DNA of 64,000 nucleotides from Heliobacterium chlorum (lineage in GTDB: Bacteria > Bacillota > Desulfitobacteriia > Heliobacteriales > Heliobacteriaceae), in NCBI RefSeq assembly GCF_014502795.1, contig NZ_JACVHF010000001.1:124001-188000 (forward strand). Direction: 5' to 3'. Positions 35,299-44,454 of the stretch are shown piece by piece. A program made the translations under genes and the position numbers. The notes under the pieces were generated by a model. It worked only from the letters and a program-made list of their open reading frames with translations. It made no database searches and had not been told where the DNA came from. Every line of letters begins with the position of its first letter. The first letter of the stretch is position 1.

Positions 35299-36058
35299 CC
35301 ACCTGAGCAAAACCTTCGGAGGATTGAAAGCCGTCTCCGACGTAAATATGGAACTGAAAATCGGTGAACTGGTCGGCCTCATTGGTCCGAACGGCGCCGG
35401 AAAGACGACCGTCTTTAACTTGCTGACAGGTGTCTACACACCGACAGAAGGGGACATCGCCCTGCGCCGGGAGACGCTGGTCGGCTTAAAACCTTGGCAG
35501 ATCAACCAAAAGGGCATTGCCCGCACCTTCCAGAACATTCGTCTCTTCTCCAACCTGACCGTCATGGACAACGTCAAAATCGCCTACCATCAGCACCGCA
35601 GCTACGGCATGCTCAGCGCCATTCTTCGCCTGCCCGGTTTTTATCGCGGTGAAGAAGAGATGGTGAAAAAGGCGGAAGACCTTTTAGAGATCTTCAAGCT
35701 CTCCCATAAAAAGCACGAAGTGGCTAAGAATCTTCCCTACGGTGAACAGCGCCGCTTGGAAATCGCCCGGGCCTTAGCGGCACAGCCGCAACTGCTCCTG
35801 CTGGACGAACCGGCCGCCGGCATGAACCCTCAAGAGACGGCGGAACTGATGGAGATGATCCGGTGGGTGAGAAAGCACTTTAATCTCACCATCCTGCTCA
35901 TCGAACACGATATGTCCTTGGTCATGGGCATCTGCGAACGGATTTATGTCCTCGATTATGGTCAAATTATTGCCCAAGGCACGCCGAACGAAATCAAGTC
36001 GAATCCGAAAGTCATCGAAGCTTATCTCGGGGAGGATGTGTCCCATGCTGTCAGTTAA
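35279..36058 (+). CDS. livG: Branched-chain amino-acid ABC transporter ATP-binding protein LivG
   Basis: This 259-residue ATPase has Walker A GPNGAGKTT, the LivG-type insert GIARTFQNIRLFSNLTVMDNV, and Walker B LLLLDEPAAGMNP. The signature motif reads LPYGEQRRLEIARAL, as is usual for LivG. The ATG at 35279 follows AAGGAAGGGGGG and overlaps livM; upstream in-frame codons lie in livM and are rejected. The gene overlaps livF by 14 bases. Confidence 0.95.
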   Translation: MILLSVNHLSKTFGGLKAVSDVNMELKIGELVGLIGPNGAGKTTVFNLLTGVYTPTEGDIALRRETLVGLKPWQINQKGIARTFQNIRLFSNLTVMDNVKIAYHQHRSYGMLSAILRLPGFYRGEEEMVKKAEDLLEIFKLSHKKHEVAKNLPYGEQRRLEIARALAAQPQLLLLDEPAAGMNPQETAELMEMIRWVRKHFNLTILLIEHDMSLVMGICERIYVLDYGQIIAQGTPNEIKSNPKVIEAYLGEDVSHAVS

Positions 36059-36749
36059 AGATCTTCACGTCTATTATGGGGCCATCCATGCCCTTAAAGG
36101 GATTTCCTTGGATGTGGAGCAAGGCGAAATCGTCACCCTCATCGGCGCCAACGGTGCCGGTAAGACGACGACCTTGCACACCTTGTCCGGCTTGCTCAAG
36201 CCAAAACAGGGCCAGATTCTCTTTCAGGGTCAAGACATCGCCGGTATGGCCGCCCAAAAGATCGTCTCCTTAGGCATGTCCCAAGTTCCCGAAGGGCGTC
36301 GCATTTTCGCCAACATGTCCGTCTTGGAAAACCTCGAACTGGGCGCCTTTTTGCGCAATGACAAAGAGGGCATCAAGGAAGACATGGAAAAAGTTTTTCA
36401 ACGGTTTCCCCGCTTAAAAGAACGGATTCAGCAGATGGCCGGTACCCTCTCCGGTGGGGAGCAGCAGATGCTTGCCATGGGCCGGGCACTCATGTCCCGC
36501 CCGAAGCTCTTGTTGCTGGACGAGCCCTCCATGGGCCTGGCGCCGCTCTTGGTTCAAGAGATCTTCAACATCATTAAAGATATCAACAAAGCAGGTACGA
36601 CGATCCTCCTGGTTGAACAGAATGCTCATATGGCCCTCTCCATCGCGCATAAGGCCTACGTTCTGGAAACTGGGAAAATCGTTCTCTCAGGCAATGCGAA
36701 AGAACTGGCTGAGAGCGAAGAGGTCAAAAAAGCTTACCTCGGCGGTTAA
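36045..36749 (+). CDS. livF: Branched-chain amino-acid ABC transporter ATP-binding protein LivF
   Basis: This 234-residue ATPase is the second nucleotide-binding subunit. It starts MLSVKDLHVYYGAIHALKG and has Walker A GANGAGKTT, signature LSGGEQQMLAMGRAL and Walker B LLLLDEPSMGLAP. The ATG at 36045 follows GGGGAGGATG inside the end of livG. It is the last gene of livJ2-livHMGF. Confidence 0.95.
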   Translation: MLSVKDLHVYYGAIHALKGISLDVEQGEIVTLIGANGAGKTTTLHTLSGLLKPKQGQILFQGQDIAGMAAQKIVSLGMSQVPEGRRIFANMSVLENLELGAFLRNDKEGIKEDMEKVFQRFPRLKERIQQMAGTLSGGEQQMLAMGRALMSRPKLLLLDEPSMGLAPLLVQEIFNIIKDINKAGTTILLVEQNAHMALSIAHKAYVLETGKIVLSGNAKELAESEEVKKAYLGG

Positions 36750-36787
36750 TCAAAGGGCAAGCATGCCTATAGAAATCGGTGGATAAA

Positions 36788-36827
36788 AAAAGAGCTCATG
36801 GGCTTGTTAGGCCCTATGAGCTCTTTT
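36788..36827. terminator. Bidirectional terminator between livF and the chemoreceptor gene
   Basis: AGAGCTCATGGG pairs with CCCTATGAGCTCT (one mismatch), with A6 on the left and T4 on the right. It can end both the rightward liv transcript and the leftward chemoreceptor transcript. Confidence 0.85.
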
Positions 36828-36832
36828 GCTTG

Positions 36833-38818
36833 TCATTCTTTGTTTAAGATGAACTTACAGACCAAATCATCTAAGCTATTCGCCATCTTCGCCAAGACTT
36901 CCGTTGTGGCGGCGATTTCCTCCATGGTCGCTGTCTGCTCTTGGGACGAAAAAGCGATGCTTCGGGAACTGGCATTATTGTTCTGGGCGATGTGCGAGAT
37001 ACGGTCGACGGCTTGCATGACGGCGGTCTCTTCCCCGGCGATCTGCTGTACGGCCGCTAAGATGGATTGCATCTTCGCCTCCACATCATGGACAGAGCCG
37101 AGGATCTCTTGGAAGGCATGGCCGGCTTCCTGCATAACCTGCAAGCCAGCTTCAACGGTTTTCGTCCCGCTATCGACGGAGGTGACAGCCCGAGCGCTTT
37201 CCGTCTGAACCGCCTCGACGAGCCGGGCGATCTCTTGCGCGGAATGGCGAGATTGCTCGGCTAATTTGCGGACTTCTTCGGCGACGACAGAGAATCCTCG
37301 GCCATGTTCGCCAGCTCGCGCCGCTTCAATGGCTGCATTAAGGGCCAGCAGGTTTGTTTGGTCGGCAATAGCCGTGATCACTTCCACGATGCGGGAAATA
37401 TCGGTGGAGCGACTGCCGAGAGATTGCATGACCTGTGCCGTCCCTGAGACGGTATCATGAATCACACCCATTTGCTCGATCGCCCTACGGATCGACTGCT
37501 GCCCTTCACCAGCCCGGCGAAAGGCCGATGAGGAGGAGTGAGCCACCTCTTGGGCGGTGGAAGTCAATGTGACCAGTTGGGATGTCATCTTGCGTACAAG
37601 AGATGCCGTCTGTTCCGTCTCCCGCTCTTGTTCCATCGCGCCGGAAGAGACCTCCTGGACGGCGTGAGCGATCTCTTCGGTGGCGTTGGCTGTTTGGATG
37701 GCCGCTGCCTGTAGGTTCTGCGTCAATTGGTTGACTTGACGGGAACTTTGCATAATGCTGTCCACGAGAGAGCGAACGTTTTCGATCATGTGGTTGAAAG
37801 CCCGCCCTAACATGCCTACTTCATCATCTTGGCGAATGTCGACAGCGTGGGTAAAATCCCCCTGCGCCAGTTTTTTAGATACTTCAACCATCGAATGGAT
37901 GGGACGGACGATGATCAAGGAGATGATCAGGATGCTCGTGCCGGCTAAACCGATGAGCGAGACGATGGCCACAATCGTTAGTTTCCAGATGAGCTGATGG
38001 GTACGGGCAGCGATCAACTGGTCGGCCCGTTCTTTACTGATGGAAATGCGAAAACTGCCCCAGTGTTTCCCGTCAATATAGATAGGGTAAGACATATCCC
38101 ACATGGTGACGGTTCGCCCGTCGATCTTTCGTTCATAGACCGTCTTCTGGGGCTTATCGCGGTTTTCGTTGGCGGTAGCCGTTCCTCCGGCAAGGTCATT
38201 GAAGATCCGGTTGGCCCGGTATTTTTGGCTTAATAGACCGATGGCGCCCCAATTATCACGAGACTTTTCGGGATCGGTCGGGCTGTATAAGCTGTTGTGG
38301 GTAGGAATAAAGCCTGTTTTCGCCGGATCGGCAGAGTACTTGGTCGGCAGTGCGAACACGACATCAGGATCGCCCATAAAAGCGTCGATATACTGCTGCC
38401 AATAGGTGTCTGTATAGGGGTCCGCTTTGGACATGTATTTATACTCGTACTGGGCCATGGGGATATCGACCCCATCAAAGCGCTTGACCATTTCCGTCGG
38501 TTTATAGCGTTTATCGGCCTCTAGCTTGCTCTCTGGAATCAAGGTCAGTTCATCATCAAAAAGCATCTGTGTCAGTTGGGCGCAGCCGACGGTTGTGCCG
38601 TTCGGCAACTTTACGCTGTTTCGGATGTGGTCGTTGGTCATAGCCTCCAAGCCTTTCGTTGCTGAGATAATCAGCGCTTCTCCTTTGGAAGTGAGATCCC
38701 CTTCGACCCGTTCCTTCAATCCCTGCGTCTCCCAAAAGCCGTAGACAGTGAGTGTAGCGACGAGACCCAAAGTGAGGGTCGAGCAGGTCCAAGCCATCAA
38801 CTTTGTTTGGAGTTTCAT
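36833..38818 (-). CDS. Methyl-accepting chemotaxis protein
   Basis: This 661-residue transmembrane chemoreceptor has TM1 at about residues 8-30, a large extracytoplasmic sensor of about 250 residues, TM2 at about 285-305, a HAMP linker, and a long helical signalling domain. The conserved hairpin tip reads [20 protein letters not shown]. The sensor has [21 protein letters not shown] and [20 protein letters not shown], suggesting a Cache-like or DUF3365-like fold; its ligand is unknown. ATG at 38818 follows AGGTGGGG; a GTG two codons earlier is less well placed. It is monocistronic. Confidence 0.93.
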   Translation of the reverse strand: MKLQTKLMAWTCSTLTLGLVATLTVYGFWETQGLKERVEGDLTSKGEALIISATKGLEAMTNDHIRNSVKLPNGTTVGCAQLTQMLFDDELTLIPESKLEADKRYKPTEMVKRFDGVDIPMAQYEYKYMSKADPYTDTYWQQYIDAFMGDPDVVFALPTKYSADPAKTGFIPTHNSLYSPTDPEKSRDNWGAIGLLSQKYRANRIFNDLAGGTATANENRDKPQKTVYERKIDGRTVTMWDMSYPIYIDGKHWGSFRISISKERADQLIAARTHQLIWKLTIVAIVSLIGLAGTSILIISLIIVRPIHSMVEVSKKLAQGDFTHAVDIRQDDEVGMLGRAFNHMIENVRSLVDSIMQSSRQVNQLTQNLQAAAIQTANATEEIAHAVQEVSSGAMEQERETEQTASLVRKMTSQLVTLTSTAQEVAHSSSSAFRRAGEGQQSIRRAIEQMGVIHDTVSGTAQVMQSLGSRSTDISRIVEVITAIADQTNLLALNAAIEAARAGEHGRGFSVVAEEVRKLAEQSRHSAQEIARLVEAVQTESARAVTSVDSGTKTVEAGLQVMQEAGHAFQEILGSVHDVEAKMQSILAAVQQIAGEETAVMQAVDRISHIAQNNNASSRSIAFSSQEQTATMEEIAATTEVLAKMANSLDDLVCKFILNKE

Positions 38819-38907
38819 CGCCACCCCACCTTTTTCTGAAAATTCAATATAATCTAATTTTACGGGAAAGCCAGAGAAGATTCAAGATGTTCCCAGAAAC
38901 TCTTTAC

Positions 38908-38934
38908 TAAAAAGGACGGTAATTTTGCCGGTAT
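38908..38934 (+). promoter_or_regulatory. Sigma-28 (SigD/FliA)-type promoter
   Basis: TAAA (38908-38911), exactly 15 bases, then GCCGGTAT (38927-38934). The flagellar sigma consensus is TAAA-N15-GCCGATAT, so only one base differs. It points toward the flagellar rod-binding gene, whose start is 160 bases downstream. Confidence 0.65.
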
Positions 38935-39044
38935 CGAATTTTTAAAATTCAGATACGTTGACCATTCTTTGCTCCCCGACTAGAATGGGTTCTAGAGAAG
39001 AAACTTGTGCGAGTTTGAGCGAATGAAGGGAAGGAATCCTGTTA

Positions 39045-39072
39045 AAGTATCGCAACCGAAAGAACGATACTT
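39045..39072 (+). repeat. Inverted repeat in the 5' leader of the rod-binding gene
   Basis: AAGTATCG and CGATACTT form an 8-bp stem with a 12-base loop just before the ribosome binding site. It may be an operator or an mRNA structure that affects translation. Confidence 0.35.
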
Positions 39073-39093
39073 ATAGATAGGGGGGAATGGACC

Positions 39094-39519
39094 TTGCTGT
39101 CACCAATCCAAAACGCCGGTGGGTTGTTGTCCGCCGATAATAATCAAACCAAAGCATCCGGCTTATCCGGTGTCAATCCGGCCAGTGGACAAGGCTTTCA
39201 AAACTTGCTTGAGGAATCAGTCAAGAAAAAGGCGGAAGAATTGAACAAAGAGAGCACCGGGTCCATGACGGAAGAGGAGAAGGCGAAAAAACGGAAGCAA
39301 CTTCGTGATCTTTGCCAAGAGTTCGAATCAGTCTTCATCTATCAAATGTTCAAAGGGATGCGCAGCACCGTCATGAAGTCGGACTTCGTGGAAGCTGCGC
39401 CGGGACGAGACATCTGGGAAGACATGCGTGACCAAGAATATGCGAAGCAGATGGCCAAGCGGGAAGATATGGGATTGGCCAAGATGCTCTATACAGAACT
39501 AAGCCGCTCATTGAAATGA
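39094..39519 (+). CDS. flgJ: Flagellar rod-binding protein (FlgJ N-terminal domain type)
   Basis: This 141-residue protein corresponds to the rod-binding half of FlgJ, which caps rod assembly at the cell wall; no muramidase domain is present, as in many Firmicutes. Residues 68-141 hold the conserved LRDLCQEFESVFIYQMFKGMRSTV in two parts and end with MGLAKMLYTELSRSL. The N-terminal 65 residues are Asn/Ser/Lys-rich and likely flexible. The TTG start follows GGGGGGAATGG. A sigma-28-like promoter upstream supports a motility role. Confidence 0.85.
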   Translation: MLSPIQNAGGLLSADNNQTKASGLSGVNPASGQGFQNLLEESVKKKAEELNKESTGSMTEEEKAKKRKQLRDLCQEFESVFIYQMFKGMRSTVMKSDFVEAAPGRDIWEDMRDQEYAKQMAKREDMGLAKMLYTELSRSLK

Positions 39520-39537
39520 TGAGACGGCTTTTTTTCT
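39503..39537 (+). terminator. Terminator overlapping the end of the rod-binding gene
   Basis: AGCCG-CTCAT pairs with ATGAG-CGGCT with one bulged A, followed by seven T. The left arm lies inside the last codons and the stop codon is in the loop region. Confidence 0.8.
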
Positions 39538-39616
39538 TGCCCTGCCCGGGGCAGGAACCCCTTTAGACCTTCGCGAAATAGATTAACGGTAGAGGGAAAA
39601 GGAGGAATGGCCACCG

Positions 39617-42124
39617 GTGACAAAGACCAAAGCGATACCTGATGCTCTATTGAAATCGCGACGGTTGGAACCAGGACAGTTACGGACCGATTACGATCCT
39701 GTGCTGTTTTCATTTACCTCAACAGACGAAATCACTGCCATGGAAGACGGTATCATCGGCCAACCCCGTGCAGTCAAAGCGATGGACTTTGGACTCTCAG
39801 CCAAACATCCCGGTTTTCATATTTTCATCACCGGCCCTGTCGGTTCCGGGAAGACCAGTTTTGCCGTGACGAAAGTAAAATCGGTGGCGCAAGGAAATGC
39901 GACACCGCCCGATATCTGTTTTGTCAATCATTTCGATCAACCCGACCGCCCGATCGTGCTCTTGCTTTCGCCGGGATTAGGCAGTGAACTGCGGCGGGAT
40001 ACGATCGAATTGGTTAAAGAGCTGCAGACGGAAATTCATAAGGCGCTGGAAAGTGAAGAATACGAAAAAAGCCGAACCGCCTACCTTCGCCAAGTGGAGA
40101 CGAAGCTGACGGCGCTGTTTAAAGAGATGGAAGATATGGCGCAAGCCGAGGGATTCACCTTGCAAAAGGGCCAGTCAGGCATCTTCACGGTACCGCTGAA
40201 CGAAGAAGGTAAAGGGATGTCGAAGGAGGAATTTGAGGCCCTCGAGGATGAACAACGGCAGGACATCTCCGACCGGGAACATAAACTCGAATCTCGATTG
40301 GGTGAAATCTTGCGCCGTTCCCGGGCGCTACAAAAAGAAGCGGCTCACCAGCTCAAAGAGATAGAACGGGAAACGGCGGAGTACGCCTCGAACGATTTGA
40401 TGGAAGCGGTCCGGGAAAAATATAAAGACTACCCGAAAGTGCTCAGTTATTTTGCTAAAGTGAGAGAAGAGGTCATGGAAAGCGTGACCGAATCGAAAGA
40501 AGAGAGCTCCGGTGAAGAGACGATACCGGCTTCGTTGATGGGTTTGCTCAAGCAACAAAAAAGAGCGATCAGCAATCGCTACGAAGTGAACCTCTTTGTC
40601 GAGAATGCCAGCCAAATCGGTGCGCCTGTTGTCGTCGAGTCTAATCCCACGTTCACCAACCTGTTCGGCAAGGTGGAATACCGCAGCTCCTTCGGCAGTT
40701 TAGCTACTGATTTTACGATGATCAAACCAGGTTCGCTCCACCAAGCTAATGGCGGCTACCTCATCGTGCAAGCGCTACCCTTGTTGACCTCACCGGGCGC
40801 TTGGGAAGGCCTCAAACGGGTGCTGAAAACGCGGGAACTGCGCATCGAAAACCTTGGAGAGCAACTGGGATTGCCCTCGACGGCCACTTTAAAACCGGAG
40901 CCGGTTCCGATCGACGTCAAAGTGATCTTGATCGGCAGCCCTCGCATCTATCATTTACTATACGAAGCGGATGAGGACTTTCGGAAGTTCTTCAAAGTCC
41001 GCGTGGACTTTGACAGTGCCATGGAACGAAATGAATCGAACATCAGCAAATATGCCGCCTTCATCCGGTCTGTTTGCCAACGGGAAAATCTGCTCCCCTT
41101 TACGGCCCAAGCGGTAGGCGCCGTGGTCGACTATTCGAGCCGGCTCGTCGCTCACCAGCGCAAGCTGTCGACAAGCTTTCATGACATCAAAGACATCGTC
41201 GTCGAATCAGCGCTGTGGGCACAAAACCAGGCTGCGGAAGCGGTCGATGAAGCCCATGTGGAACAAGCGATCGAAGAGAAAGAGTTCCGCGTCAATCGCA
41301 TCGAGGAGAGGGTCCAGGAAGCGATGCAGGAGGGGACCCTTTTGGTCGATACGGAAGGAAGCGTCGTCGGGCAGGTGAACGGGCTGGCTGTTCTCGGCCT
41401 GAGCGACCACGCCTTCGGTAAGCCCAGCCGCATCACCGCCCGAGTGTATTTGGGGCGGGAAGGGGTTGTCAATATCGAGCGCGAGATCCGCATGAGCGGT
41501 CTGTCCCACTCCAAAGGCGTCCTCATCTTGTCGTCCTTCTTCTCTTCTCGATTTGCCCAGGACCACCCGCTGTCCCTGTCGGCCACATTGACTTTTGAAC
41601 AGCTTTACGAAGGTGTCGATGGAGACAGCGCTTCATCGACGGAACTGTATGCGCTGTTATCGGCCATCACCGGCCTGCCCATCCGCCAGGAGATCGCTGT
41701 CACCGGATCGGTCAATCAGCGGGGAGAAATCCAGCCTATCGGTGGCGTCAACGAAAAAGTGGAAGGTTTCTTCCGTCTCTGTGAAGCTCGGGGGCTCACA
41801 GGAAAGCAAGGCGTGATCATCCCTGTACAGAACGTTCCGAACCTGATGCTGGCGAAAGATGTCGTCGAAGCGGTACGAAAGGAACAGTTTCATATTTATG
41901 CGGTTAAACATGTCGATGAGGGGATCGAGATCCTCACCAGTGTCGTCGCCGGGGAACGGGGAGCCAACGGCAATTACCCGGCTGGAACGATCAACTACAT
42001 GGTGGCCGAGAAATTGCGCTTGATGGAGGAAAAATGGCAGGCTGCGGCGAAACCGCCCCGAGCCAGCCGAAAGACTGCCGCGACGACCCAGAAGAGTCGG
42101 ACGAGCGGGAAAACAAAGCTATGA
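39617..42124 (+). CDS. Lon-like ATP-dependent protease (YcbZ/LrgA-type AAA_32-Lon_C)
   Basis: This 835-residue protein is the third Lon-family protease in the window, of the class represented by E. coli YcbZ. Walker A is GPVGSGKT (73-80), a long charged helical insert spans about 150-300, and the AAA part continues with NGGYLIVQALPLL. The peptidase dyad is Ser671 (DGDSASS) and Lys714 (GGVNEKVEG), 43 residues apart. The C-terminal tail is Lys/Arg/Thr-rich (RKTAATTQKSRTSGK), suggesting nucleic-acid contact. The GTG start follows AAAAGGAGG. Its substrates are unknown. Confidence 0.93.
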   Translation: MTKTKAIPDALLKSRRLEPGQLRTDYDPVLFSFTSTDEITAMEDGIIGQPRAVKAMDFGLSAKHPGFHIFITGPVGSGKTSFAVTKVKSVAQGNATPPDICFVNHFDQPDRPIVLLLSPGLGSELRRDTIELVKELQTEIHKALESEEYEKSRTAYLRQVETKLTALFKEMEDMAQAEGFTLQKGQSGIFTVPLNEEGKGMSKEEFEALEDEQRQDISDREHKLESRLGEILRRSRALQKEAAHQLKEIERETAEYASNDLMEAVREKYKDYPKVLSYFAKVREEVMESVTESKEESSGEETIPASLMGLLKQQKRAISNRYEVNLFVENASQIGAPVVVESNPTFTNLFGKVEYRSSFGSLATDFTMIKPGSLHQANGGYLIVQALPLLTSPGAWEGLKRVLKTRELRIENLGEQLGLPSTATLKPEPVPIDVKVILIGSPRIYHLLYEADEDFRKFFKVRVDFDSAMERNESNISKYAAFIRSVCQRENLLPFTAQAVGAVVDYSSRLVAHQRKLSTSFHDIKDIVVESALWAQNQAAEAVDEAHVEQAIEEKEFRVNRIEERVQEAMQEGTLLVDTEGSVVGQVNGLAVLGLSDHAFGKPSRITARVYLGREGVVNIEREIRMSGLSHSKGVLILSSFFSSRFAQDHPLSLSATLTFEQLYEGVDGDSASSTELYALLSAITGLPIRQEIAVTGSVNQRGEIQPIGGVNEKVEGFFRLCEARGLTGKQGVIIPVQNVPNLMLAKDVVEAVRKEQFHIYAVKHVDEGIEILTSVVAGERGANGNYPAGTINYMVAEKLRLMEEKWQAAAKPPRASRKTAATTQKSRTSGKTKL

Positions 42125-42245
42125 AAATGATTAATTTTCGGATAGAAATATGCATAGTTTAATAGATAGGATTAGTTGATCATATGAGACTCTTGCAAAA
42201 AGGGTCTGCTTCAGATACAGCACAGATATAGAAAGAAGGATCTTC

Positions 42246-43616
42246 GTGTATTCGACGGATAAGGACCGTCCTTCCGAGAACGGCCATAAGATGCTTCTTG
42301 GGGCCATTCTTTTTCTGGCCCTCCTGCTTCGATTCGGAGTGGTCTATGTTCAAGGCCCTGAATTGCTATTAAATAGTGATGACCGTGGGTACGTTCAGTC
42401 GGCGGCCAAATGGCTCACGACAGGGACGATGACGTTCTACTCCGATAGTCCATCGGCTTTTATCGGACCGGTCTATCCAGCATTTTTGGCAGTCATCTTT
42501 TCCGCCTTTGGCAGTGGCGAGGAAGGGTTACAAGCCGTACGATATGTGCAAGCTCTGCTCGGCGTCCTCATCGTACTGTTGACCTACCTGTTGGCCCAGC
42601 GTGTCACAGAGCCACGGACGGCATTGCTGGCCGCCTTTTTGATGTCTTTTTACCCGCCCAATATCTTGATCAACGGGCTGTTTCTGACGGAAACTTTGTT
42701 TACCGCCTTAAACTTAGCGTACATGCTCTTGCTAGTGAAACTGAGTCATGACGAGCAGTTGAGTGAAAAAGGGGAGACCTTTCTCTTCGGATTGTTAGGG
42801 GCTTTTACGGCCTTGTTAGCCCTTACCCGAGCCACTTCGGCTCTCTATCCAGCCGTTTTCACGGTCTATTTGCTCTGGCGGCGGAAGCTGCCGCTGCAGC
42901 GGTGGCTCCGAAACGGCTTGGTCCTTTTTATGGCTTTCTCTATCTTCATGTCCCCTTGGTGGATTCGAAACTATGTGCAGTTTGACCGTTTCATTCCCTT
43001 TTCGACAGGTGCCGGTGATCCCTTATTGCTGGGTACCTATATAGACATGGAGGGAATCGTTGACGGAGTGGGACCGGATTGGCCGACGGGGAATGGTGAG
43101 TTAGATCTGCAAGAAAAGTATAAACAATATGCCATCGAACGGCTGAAAGAGAATGTGCCTAAGGAGCCCTGGCGGTATCTGAAATGGTACACCGTCGGTA
43201 AATTTCTGCTCATGTGGGGCGGGCCCTTTATGTGGCCGTCGCTCTGGGACAACCTAAGGCCTTGGGTAGATTACTATCACCAATATTTGATGCTCTTTGC
43301 TTTTGGCGGTGCCGCCTTGGCACTGTGGCGCTGGTGGAACCGCCGCAAGGAGCTCGAAGGGATGGGCGGCGGACTATACCAAGATCAAGTTCCCCGAGAC
43401 CGTTGGGGTGCTGGCGGGCAGTTTTCGGGGCCTCTGCTGCTCCTGTCGATTCCCACCTATTATTCGATCTTGCATAATCTTTACTTCGGATTTGGCCGCT
43501 ATAACATCCCTTTCATGCCGCTCGTGCTTCTCTTTGCTTCCTATTTCATCGTGGAAGTCTATGATGTGCTGATGGGTGTGCGAAAAGGCGATTACGCGAA
43601 AGGGATCCTGCGGTAG
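42246..43616 (+). CDS. Membrane glycosyltransferase of the PMT/ArnT superfamily
   Basis: This 456-residue integral membrane protein has about ten hydrophobic helices. It fits the GT39/GT83-type lipid-phosphate-sugar-dependent transferases; the first loop carries NSDDRGYVQSAAKWL, with acidic residues where these enzymes have their catalytic Asp. The sugar and acceptor are unknown. The GTG start follows AGAAGGATC. The leader at 42125-42245 has only a weak 6-bp hairpin (AGACTC/GGGTCT). Confidence 0.83.
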   Translation: MYSTDKDRPSENGHKMLLGAILFLALLLRFGVVYVQGPELLLNSDDRGYVQSAAKWLTTGTMTFYSDSPSAFIGPVYPAFLAVIFSAFGSGEEGLQAVRYVQALLGVLIVLLTYLLAQRVTEPRTALLAAFLMSFYPPNILINGLFLTETLFTALNLAYMLLLVKLSHDEQLSEKGETFLFGLLGAFTALLALTRATSALYPAVFTVYLLWRRKLPLQRWLRNGLVLFMAFSIFMSPWWIRNYVQFDRFIPFSTGAGDPLLLGTYIDMEGIVDGVGPDWPTGNGELDLQEKYKQYAIERLKENVPKEPWRYLKWYTVGKFLLMWGGPFMWPSLWDNLRPWVDYYHQYLMLFAFGGAALALWRWWNRRKELEGMGGGLYQDQVPRDRWGAGGQFSGPLLLLSIPTYYSILHNLYFGFGRYNIPFMPLVLLFASYFIVEVYDVLMGVRKGDYAKGILR

Positions 43617-43623
43617 GAAACGG

Positions 43624-43657
43624 AAAGACCCTGAGCACAGGATGCTCAGGGTCTTTC
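43624..43657. terminator. Bidirectional terminator after the membrane glycosyltransferase gene
   Basis: AAAGACCCTGAGCA pairs with TGCTCAGGGTCTTT around a five-base loop. It can serve both the rightward glycosyltransferase gene and the leftward small genes. Confidence 0.85.
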
Positions 43658-43846
43658 GTCAGGCGGGTGTTTACTCGGCCAAGGTCCGGGATCGCTCGGC
43701 TTGTCGACCGTCGGCTGATGGTCGATGAGCAGATCGTCTCCCAAGTTATTAGCCTCTTCCGTGAGAGCCATATGATCGAAACGGGTAAACCGGGAGCGCT
43801 GTTCCGGTGGTTCTGGATTACCAGGTTTCAACTTCAGGCTCCTCAC
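43646..43846 (-). CDS. Possible small hydrophilic protein, 66 residues
   Basis: The frame starts at GTG and ends inside the terminator stem. It encodes a charged, Pro-rich product (ALTEEANNLGDDLLID, then PSDPGPWPSKHPPDERP). It overlaps the end of the upstream Cys-rich small gene in another frame and lacks a clear ribosome binding site. It could be a translational-coupling partner, a frameshifted extension of that gene, or not a gene. Confidence 0.35.
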   Translation of the reverse strand: MRSLKLKPGNPEPPEQRSRFTRFDHMALTEEANNLGDDLLIDHQPTVDKPSDPGPWPSKHPPDERP

Positions 43847-43952
43847 AGGCGCCGCATTTTCCCGCTTTGTTCGGGGTCAGTTCGTTGGCGGCTTCCATCT
43901 GATGGGCGTTGGTGTTTTTGGCTTGTTGATCGCATTTGTTTTTGCTATCCAA
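43818..43952 (-). CDS. Small cysteine-containing protein, 44 residues
   Basis: A TTG at 43952 sits 8 bases after a perfect GGAGG (in GGAGGTGAT), a strong signal for translation. The product begins MDSKNKCDQQAKNTNAHQ and ends GKCGACEEPEVETW, with three cysteines including CGAC. It is hydrophilic with no membrane segment. A metal-binding or spore-associated role is possible; the family is not recognised. Confidence 0.55.
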   Translation of the reverse strand: MDSKNKCDQQAKNTNAHQMEAANELTPNKAGKCGACEEPEVETW

Positions 43953-43975
43953 AATGATCACCTCCGCCATTAGTG

Positions 43976-44299
43976 TTAGCCGTGGCAGATGGAAACATAC
44001 GGGCGAAGGTGGAGCCATTCGGCAAACATATCGACGTCGACAATCGTCTGAAAGTGACATTGTATCGCACGCAAGGGTCCCTCAGGACGGTTCTTGATGA
44101 AAGCGGTTCGAGCCGTGCGGTATATATCTCCAGAAAAATCATCTATGTAGGGGTAGTATCCATAGGTCCCATAGAACCAGGCGCAGAAGGCTTGAAGGCG
44201 ATTGAAGATACGGGCCAGTTCTTTTTCCCGCATCCCCGGCGGGAGGGTTGCCATGTAGTCGTCGATCAAGCGGTCTAAAGCGACGATCTCTTTCTTCAA
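43976..44299 (-). CDS. Hypothetical protein, 107 residues
   Basis: The start is TTG at 44299 behind AAGGGGGGACAGG; a longer in-frame reading includes that site and is rejected. The product begins MKKEIVALDRLIDDYMATLPPGM, then a Tyr/Phe-rich stretch (FCAWFYGTYGYYPYIDDF), and ends LHLRPYVSICHG. It looks like a small soluble globular protein. It is upstream of the 44-residue gene by 23 bases, so the two probably share a transcript. The family is not recognised. Confidence 0.65.
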   Translation of the reverse strand: MKKEIVALDRLIDDYMATLPPGMREKELARIFNRLQAFCAWFYGTYGYYPYIDDFSGDIYRTARTAFIKNRPEGPLRAIQCHFQTIVDVDMFAEWLHLRPYVSICHG

Positions 44300-44396
44300 A
44301 CCTGTCCCCCCTTGACTTCGCATCGTCCTGCATGAAGCTTGTCCTATACTCCTTTAAGTATATCAAATTTCGACGGCCTTTGAGCGATTGGATAAA

Positions 44397-44428
44397 AAGA
44401 CCGTAAGCGAGGATGCTTACGGTCTTTC
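44397..44428 (-). terminator. Terminator of the cytoplasmic glycosyltransferase gene
   Basis: AAAGACCGTAAGC and GCTTACGGTCTTT pair perfectly over 13 bp. On the minus strand TTTTTATCC follows. Confidence 0.88.
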
Positions 44429-44454
44429 AACAGCGGATAATTATGAGACAGCGC

